A stretch of 10,932 bases of DNA from Desulfonatronospira sp. (GTDB lineage Bacteria; Desulfobacterota; Desulfovibrionia; Desulfovibrionales; Desulfonatronovibrionaceae), in assembly GCA_003563255.1 (NCBI GenBank), contig PWSL01000024.1, positions 1 to 10,932 on the forward strand, read 5' to 3'. The notes under the pieces were generated by a model, which saw nothing but the letters and a program-made list of their open reading frames with translations, had not been told where the DNA came from and did not search any database. Each line of letters opens with the position of its first letter. Position 1 is the first letter of the stretch. The position numbers and the translations under genes are program-made. This document shows, one piece after another, positions 7,145-10,932 of the stretch.

Positions 7145-7975
7145 ATGGGTAAAAAAAAGAACAGGCCGCTGCCCCAGGAAATGGAAATGCCGCCTGGAGG
7201 TGCCGACAGTCACGCGCACCTGGACTTTGAAACCTTTTCCGGTGAATTGGACCAGGTCCTGGATAAAGCCCGGCAGTGCGGGGTAAGCACCCTGGGCCAG
7301 GTCTTTCTGGGGCCCGGGGCTTATGCAAAAGGCCATGAATATTTCAGTGCCGGGACCGGTGTCTTTTTTATCCTGGGAATCCACCCTCACGAGGCCTCTG
7401 GACTGGATACCGCCACAGCCCAGAAGATTTATTCCCTGGCCCGCAGCGACCCGCGCATCAAGGCCGTTGGAGAAACCGGGCTGGATTTTTACTACAACAA
7501 AAGCACCCCCAGGGAGCAGAAAAAAGCCTTTTTGACCCAGCTGGAGCTGGCCAGGGATCTGGATCTCCCGGTGGTGATACATTCCCGGGAGGCTGCAGTC
7601 GATACCCTGCAAATACTCAAGGCTATGGGATTGAAGGATCGCAAGCTTTTGTGGCACTGTTTCGGCCAGGACCTGGAAACGGCCAGGGAAATACTGCGAA
7701 ATGGCTGGCACATTTCCATACCCGGCAGTATCACCTTCGCCGGAAACAGCCTTTTAAGAGAGGTTGTCAAGGAAATACCGATAGACAGGCTCCTGCTGGA
7801 AACCGATTGCCCGTTTATTGCTCCTGAACCATACAGAGGCAAAAAAAATGAACCCGCTCTACTGGTGTTTACCGCTATGGAAGCGGCACACTCAAAGGGG
7901 ATGGACCCTGGGGAACTCTGGCAGATCTGCGGGGACAACTGCCGTGGATTATTCGGGGTCAGCCGGACTGACTAA
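7145..7975 (+). CDS. TatD-family metal-dependent DNase/hydrolase
   Basis: A TIM-barrel metallohydrolase of the TatD family, whose characterised members are metal-dependent nucleases acting on DNA, including 3'-5' exonuclease activity. All expected metal ligands are visible: His23 and His25 in DSHAHLD, Glu110 in VGETGLDFY, His146 in VVIHSREA, His171 in WHCFGQ and Asp221 in LETDCPF. The 276-residue length is slightly above the usual 255-265 because of a roughly 19-residue Lys/Pro-rich N-terminal extension before the barrel. The start is supported by AAAGGA (7132-7137) at 7-base spacing. It is the last plus-strand gene and faces the minus-strand operon across a 56-base gap. Whether it is tatD proper or the YcfH/YjjV-type paralogue cannot be decided here. 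Confidence 0.93.
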   Translation: MGKKKNRPLPQEMEMPPGGADSHAHLDFETFSGELDQVLDKARQCGVSTLGQVFLGPGAYAKGHEYFSAGTGVFFILGIHPHEASGLDTATAQKIYSLARSDPRIKAVGETGLDFYYNKSTPREQKKAFLTQLELARDLDLPVVIHSREAAVDTLQILKAMGLKDRKLLWHCFGQDLETAREILRNGWHISIPGSITFAGNSLLREVVKEIPIDRLLLETDCPFIAPEPYRGKKNEPALLVFTAMEAAHSKGMDPGELWQICGDNCRGLFGVSRTD

Positions 7976-8031
7976 AAATCCTTTTGTCCCTTTGCAGGCG
8001 CAGCTTTGTATCAAGGCAGGCAAGTCGTTGC

Positions 8032-8790
8032 TCAAATATCACCCGGAGTACCGGCCAGCTTTTTAGTAGTGCTCGCCAGACGTCGGGCCAGGTTGTTTAT
8101 GATACGGGAGGACATACCAGGGTAATCGGCTATCATCTGATTCAGCCGGTCTCCAGGATAAACCTCCAGGATTGACTCCCCCACGGACCTTACGCCGGCG
8201 GTCCTGGCCTCCCCCAGGATAGCCGCCATCTCTCCGAAAAAATCCCCGGGTTCTCTAAGCAAAGCCAGTACTTTATCCTCTTTGACCACCTCCAGCCCCT
8301 GTTCAGAGGATACTATCCGGTAAATGGCATCGTCCTGGTCCCCTTCATGGATCACCCATTCCCCAGGGGAACAGGATCTTATTCCTCCCGGAAAATAGTA
8401 GTCCTGATCTTCTTTCAGCAGGGATTCCAGCCGAATCCACAGGTTTTCAATCTCTTTTATATGGGTATCCAGCACCCGCCGAAGAAGCAATGTCCCTGAC
8501 ACGGCCTGGTCCAGAAACTCCTGGTAGCCATGCCTGGCCACCCGGACCTCCCCCCTGGCTCTGGCGGTATAAAGATATCCCCGGCCCGGCTTGAGCAGGG
8601 TTTCAGTCCCCAGAACAGTGCCGGCACCAAGGTGCAGGACCCTGTGCCCCCCACGCAGAAGCTCGACATTGCCGTAAAGAAGTATATAAAAATGATCCGC
8701 CGGCTCACCCTGCACAAAAATGTCGGTATCTCCGGCGATGTTTAAGACCCTGACGTCCTGCTCCTTTATATTAACATTGCCGGGAATCAT
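8032..8790 (-). CDS. Tandem cyclic-nucleotide-binding-like domain protein
   Basis: This 252-residue protein has two cupin-like cNMP-binding folds and nothing else recognisable. The first (about residues 10-95) has the opening VQGEPADHFYILLYGNVELL pattern, but its phosphate-binding cassette is degenerate (GTETLLKPGRGYLY, no RxA). The second (about 138-235) has PGDFFGEMAAILGEARTAGV, with Glu187 of FGE and Arg196-Thr197 in the places where CRP-type proteins bind the cyclic nucleotide, so it may bind a ligand. No helix-turn-helix, kinase or channel region is visible; the protein ends shortly after the last helix. It is therefore more likely a regulatory or adaptor subunit than a CRP-type transcription factor. 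It is the last gene of the minus-strand operon and overlaps the preceding stop by 4 bp. AGGA lies about 12 bases before the ATG. Confidence 0.85.
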   Translation of the reverse strand: MIPGNVNIKEQDVRVLNIAGDTDIFVQGEPADHFYILLYGNVELLRGGHRVLHLGAGTVLGTETLLKPGRGYLYTARARGEVRVARHGYQEFLDQAVSGTLLLRRVLDTHIKEIENLWIRLESLLKEDQDYYFPGGIRSCSPGEWVIHEGDQDDAIYRIVSSEQGLEVVKEDKVLALLREPGDFFGEMAAILGEARTAGVRSVGESILEVYPGDRLNQMIADYPGMSSRIINNLARRLASTTKKLAGTPGDI

Positions 8791-9257
8791 TTAAAGCTGA
8801 TTTCCTTGATTTCGTCCGCTCGAAATGAAACTGTCCCCCAGTCGGTCATGCCCCGGAATATTGTTCCGGGCTGGATGTAAAAATCCATTTCTTCCTGGCC
8901 CACCAGGGTCAGCCTGGCCAGCACCCTGTCATTCTGGGAATAAAAACGGGCGGTACGGATTTTTCCGAAATCAACTTCAGCCTTTGCGGAACCGACCCGG
9001 GCAGGGAGATAAGTTGAGCCATCCACGAACAGGCCCTGCACTTCAAAGCTTTTATTCGAATGATCCACCACTTTTGCCCTGAAAAACCTTTCGGAGTCTC
9101 TGGGTCCAGCACCAAAGGGATCGCCGGTAGCACCACCCATACCCATACATACAAAGGAGACGGCCAGCAATACAGGTATTAAATAATATAAATATTTCTG
9201 ACCCGGCTTAACACCTTTGGTTTCATCAGCTTTCATGAGTTGTAATCTATTCTTCAT
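8787..9257 (-). CDS. Unknown protein with N-terminal membrane segment or signal peptide
   Basis: I do not recognise this 156-residue protein. A hydrophobic stretch at about residues 24-42 (LYYLIPVLLAVSFVCMGMGG) follows a charged N terminus, suggesting a signal peptide or single anchor; no clean lipobox precedes its one cysteine. The rest should lie outside the cytoplasm and is predicted by eye to be mostly beta strand. Two similar stretches occur: one ending VDFGKIRTARF and one ending VSFRADEIKEISF at the C terminus, each after a short polar lead-in, suggesting a duplicated beta unit. ATG 9257 is supported by GAGGTG (9267-9272) at 9-base spacing; a second ATG at 9236 is possible but lacks a ribosome-binding site. 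It overlaps its upstream neighbour by 11 bp and its downstream neighbour by 4 bp. Confidence 0.7.
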   Translation of the reverse strand: MKNRLQLMKADETKGVKPGQKYLYYLIPVLLAVSFVCMGMGGATGDPFGAGPRDSERFFRAKVVDHSNKSFEVQGLFVDGSTYLPARVGSAKAEVDFGKIRTARFYSQNDRVLARLTLVGQEEMDFYIQPGTIFRGMTDWGTVSFRADEIKEISFK

Positions 9258-9498
9258 TACCCGTTACACCTCTATAGACCACTTGCAGGTTAATTTCCCA
9301 ACCCGCGGCACCCAGAAATTCATCCAGCCCGGTTTCCCCCTCTGGAGCACATACCAGCTGCACCACGGCTCTGTATTTATCCACAACACTCATATAAGCC
9401 AGATTGTCCACAGACTCAAGTAAAAACTTGAAAAGAGCAATATCGCTTCTCTTAAGCTGCACATATACCCGCCTGGAAAACAGTTGAGCCTTGTTCAC
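9247..9498 (-). CDS. Small DUF4911-like protein
   Basis: An 83-residue protein starting at GTG (GTGA overlap with the aminopeptidase stop). The pattern VYVQLKRSDIALFKFLLESVDNLAYMSVVDKYRAVVQL is like the small DUF4911 proteins of sulfate-reducing deltaproteobacteria that I recall, but I could not search for it. It looks like a compact alpha/beta domain with no signal, membrane segment or metal motif. A short GAG lies 5 bases before the start. The function is unknown; conserved coupling with an M24 peptidase would be the main clue. Confidence 0.75.
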   Translation of the reverse strand: MNKAQLFSRRVYVQLKRSDIALFKFLLESVDNLAYMSVVDKYRAVVQLVCAPEGETGLDEFLGAAGWEINLQVVYRGVTGNEE

Positions 9499-10559
9499 AG
9501 GATCTCAACCCCATTGTCTGTAATGAGCACCATGTATTCCCAGCGCACCCCGCCCCAGCCTGCATAGTAAAGACCGGGCTCCACCGTGACCACCATGCCC
9601 GGGACGAACTCACCTTTTGTATCGGGTCCAAGGCTTGGAGCCTCGTGTGTCTCCAGGCCGATGCCGTGTCCCAGGGAGTGGGTGAAATAACCGTCCACCC
9701 CATGCTCCGCAAAATAAGTTTTCACCCTCTTGTAGGCCTCGCTGATGGGCTTGCCCGGGGCTATCCATTCTATCACCAGATCCTGGGCTTGACGCACCAG
9801 ATCCCTGGTCTGGCGGAAAAAAACATCTTCCCCGGGCCCAACCCAGAATGTACGGGACTGGTCAGAACAATAATCCTGATACCTGCAACCCATGTCCACC
9901 AATAGCGGCATGCCTTTCTCAAGCACTTTGGACCCGGGAGAAGCATGCGGCAGAGCCGAGCGCTCCCCGGCAGCTACTATAGTTGAAAAACCCAGTTCGC
10001 TGGCGCCTTCTTCCCGGAACAACTTTTCAGCCTCCCAGGCAATATCCTTTTCCAGCAGACCCGGACAAAGCATTTCCTCAATCCGGGCAAAAACCTTGTG
10101 ATTCAGGCTGCATGACTTTCTGAGAAGCTCCAGTTCCCTGGCATCCTTCAGAAAACGCAGATCCTCAACCAGCCCCTTGACAGGAACCATTTCAAATTCC
10201 TGGCTCAATGCCGTATAATACTCATAATTCATCCATTGCGGCTCAAAACCAAGCATAACTACGCCGATTTTCTTTAAATATCCCTGGATCTGTTTGAACT
10301 TGTCCCTGGTGTAGATAAAAATATCCTCATCAGAAAAAAACTCTTTGCCTTCCTCCAGGTATCTGGGGTCAGTTAAGAGATAATCCCTGTCCGGGGTAAT
10401 CAAAAGATACCCTGCGCTTTCATTGCATTGGGGGTCGTGCAGCTCAAAACCGCTGAGGTAATAGCGGTTTGCGGGGCTTGTAATGATAATGGCCTCTACT
10501 TCTTTTTCAGCCATATTCATTTTCAGCTTTTGCCTGCGCAGGGCGCGGCTCTCTTGCAT
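9495..10559 (-). CDS. M24-family Xaa-Pro aminopeptidase
   Basis: A cytoplasmic metallopeptidase expected to remove an N-terminal residue preceding proline (PepP/PepQ-like). With the start at 10559 it is 354 residues: an N-terminal creatinase-like domain (1-130, with SPANRYYLSGFEL) and a pita-bread catalytic domain. The five dinuclear-metal ligands are all present: Asp222 (VDMG), Asp233 (CSDQSRTF), His298 (GHGIG), Glu327 (VEPGLY) and Glu341. His205 (LPHA) and His305 (THEAP) match the usual catalytic histidines. Around Glu341 the sequence is GGVRWEYMVL, where most relatives have GVRIED. The frame opens at ATG 10592, but ATG 10559 is preferred because GGAG lies 7 bases upstream and relatives begin just before the RR.KL helix. 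First gene of the minus-strand operon. Confidence 0.93.
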   Translation of the reverse strand: MQESRALRRQKLKMNMAEKEVEAIIITSPANRYYLSGFELHDPQCNESAGYLLITPDRDYLLTDPRYLEEGKEFFSDEDIFIYTRDKFKQIQGYLKKIGVVMLGFEPQWMNYEYYTALSQEFEMVPVKGLVEDLRFLKDARELELLRKSCSLNHKVFARIEEMLCPGLLEKDIAWEAEKLFREEGASELGFSTIVAAGERSALPHASPGSKVLEKGMPLLVDMGCRYQDYCSDQSRTFWVGPGEDVFFRQTRDLVRQAQDLVIEWIAPGKPISEAYKRVKTYFAEHGVDGYFTHSLGHGIGLETHEAPSLGPDTKGEFVPGMVVTVEPGLYYAGWGGVRWEYMVLITDNGVEIL

Positions 10560-10566
10560 ATTGCAT

Positions 10567-10570
10567 CTCC
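10567..10570 (-). promoter_or_regulatory. Shine-Dalgarno deciding the aminopeptidase start
   Basis: On the minus strand GGAG (plus-strand CTCC) lies 7 bases before ATG 10559. The in-frame ATGs at 10592 and 10577 lack a comparable site, so the first 11 residues of the longer reading are probably not translated. Confidence 0.6.
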
Positions 10571-10602
10571 GTATCATTTTGTGCTGAAACATATCACTTG
10601 AG

Positions 10603-10637
10603 AGTTAATAGTTATCAGTTATCAGTTAACTGTTAAC
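10603..10637. repeat. Five-copy 7-bp tandem repeat upstream of the aminopeptidase gene
   Basis: Five consecutive heptamers read AGTTAAT, AGTTATC, AGTTATC, AGTTAAC, TGTTAAC. The junction contains the palindrome CAGTTAACTG (10623-10632). The array lies 44 bases upstream of the preferred aminopeptidase start, within the probable promoter or leader, so copy number could affect expression; that is inference. Confidence 0.7.
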
Positions 10638-10656
10638 ATTACAGCGAAACTTATAC
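10635..10656 (+). repeat. Dispersed 22-bp repeat, right copy
   Basis: Matches the reverse complement of 102-123 at 20 of 22 positions. It begins within the last unit of the heptamer array, so the array and this repeat may be parts of one element. Confidence 0.5.
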
Positions 10657-10783
10657 GCAACAGTTTAGACTTATTCCCGAAAACCTGTTACAAAAAACAA
10701 GAAAAATTTTAGCCATGGCAGGGGTTCAGCGCTTGGCAGTGGGACTGTTTCATTTTTGGACACTAAGCTCAGGTGCTCCCCCC

Positions 10784-10797
10784 GCCGCGCAAGCGGC
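10784..10797. repeat. Short GC hairpin with GCAA tetraloop
   Basis: GCCGC pairs with GCGGC around a GCAA loop, a GNRA-type tetraloop on the plus strand. No T run follows in either direction, so it is not an intrinsic terminator on its own. Confidence 0.45.
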
Positions 10798-10804
10798 TGA
10801 TGCC

Positions 10805-10838
10805 TTTTCCCTGCGGGTTCTTATTCCCGCAAGGAAAA
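10805..10838. repeat. Long hairpin, 12 of 13 bp paired
   Basis: Bases 10805-10817 pair with 10826-10838 with one mismatch, around an 8-base loop (TTCTTATT). The T run precedes and the A run follows on the plus strand, so each strand reads T-stem-A. This bidirectional symmetry places the T tract inside the stem base, and no unpaired U tract follows, so a classic terminator is unlikely. Confidence 0.55.
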
Positions 10839-10880
10839 AACATGCTTCTTCAATCTCTTTTATCTGTGTCAATCTGCCTG

Positions 10881-10924
10881 CCCGGTGAAATAGACGAAGT
10901 CTCAGCGCAGCGGATTTCACTGGG
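10881..10924. repeat. REP-like hairpin at the right edge
   Basis: CCCGGTGAAAT (10881-10891) pairs with ATTTCACTGGG (10914-10924), 10 of 11, around a 22-base interior that itself begins with a small AGAC-GAA-GTCT hairpin (10892-10902). The form resembles intergenic REP-like elements; the window stops 8 bases later, so its full extent cannot be seen. Confidence 0.45.
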
Positions 10925-10932
10925 TGTGATCT

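Larger units (their letters stand above)
10593..10932. other. Gene-free right-end region rich in repeats and hairpins
   Basis: I find no supportable gene in these 340 bases. The stretch contains the heptamer array, the right copy of the 22-bp dispersed repeat and three hairpins, each listed separately, plus an AT-rich part (about 10670-10712) and a segment at 10744-10761 weakly similar (14 of 18) to the reversed 74-91. The aminopeptidase promoter should lie in its first 100 bases or so. A minus-strand TATAAG (RC of 10650-10655) could be its -10, without a good -35. Confidence 0.6.

Noticed and set aside
6905..7711. Long minus-strand open frame (268 codons) opposite the Trm112-like and tatD genes
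   Set aside because: It is antisense to two genes with complete family motifs, its product is Gln/Gly/Pro-rich with no recognisable domain, and it has no partner in its neighbourhood.
10805..10838. Hairpin as an intrinsic terminator
   Set aside because: On both strands the T run lies before the stem and the A run after it, the opposite of a terminator.
1..10932. CRISPR array, tRNA, prophage or insertion sequence with transposase
   Set aside because: No regularly spaced repeat-spacer pattern, no tRNA-like cloverleaf noticed, and no transposase, integrase or phage protein among the frames; a covariance-model scan was not possible here.

Overview
The window reads as ordinary chromosome of a Gram-negative bacterium, most likely a sulfate-reducing or related deltaproteobacterium (Desulfovibrionales-like). 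This rests on inference from gene content: a Fe-S type PurF with a short propeptide, a KdsD sugar-phosphate isomerase (Kdo/LPS, hence an outer membrane), a YkgJ-type Cys-cluster protein, and a small DUF4911-like protein. No ribosomal RNA or other taxonomic marker is present.

Plus strand, left to right: a repeat-filled leader (1-297); purF (298-1683); a gap holding a roughly 255-bp imperfect palindrome (1742-1996); kdsD (2033-3016), coupled by a 4-bp ATGA overlap to a YkgJ-family gene (3013-3531); a class A penicillin-binding protein of the PBP1A type (3569-5953); then a tight run of a Gate-domain membrane protein (5955-6944), a Trm112-like zinc-ribbon protein (6941-7141) and a TatD-family nuclease (7145-7975). 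kdsD and the PBP serve envelope construction (Kdo/LPS and peptidoglycan). The Gate protein, Trm112 and TatD follow with gaps of 3 bases or less, so 2033-7975 may be one transcription unit.

Minus strand, transcribed right to left and meeting tatD convergently: an M24-family Xaa-Pro aminopeptidase (start preferred at 10559), a DUF4911-like small protein, an unknown protein with one N-terminal membrane segment or signal peptide, and a protein with two cyclic-nucleotide-binding-like domains and no output domain. Successive genes overlap by 4, 11 and 4 bp, so this is almost certainly one operon (10559 to 8032).

The most unusual material is non-coding. The leader of purF carries four copies of a GGGGACWGGCWC-like motif in two hairpins (REP/REPIN-like). 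The purF-kdsD gap holds a long MITE-like palindrome. The right end (10593-10932) holds a 7-bp tandem repeat, three hairpins, and a 22-bp sequence that recurs inverted near the left end. I saw no CRISPR array, transposase, tRNA or phage gene. The protein-coding part is mostly housekeeping; the least understood genes are the two small proteins and the tandem cNMP-domain protein of the minus-strand operon, and the Gate-domain protein.
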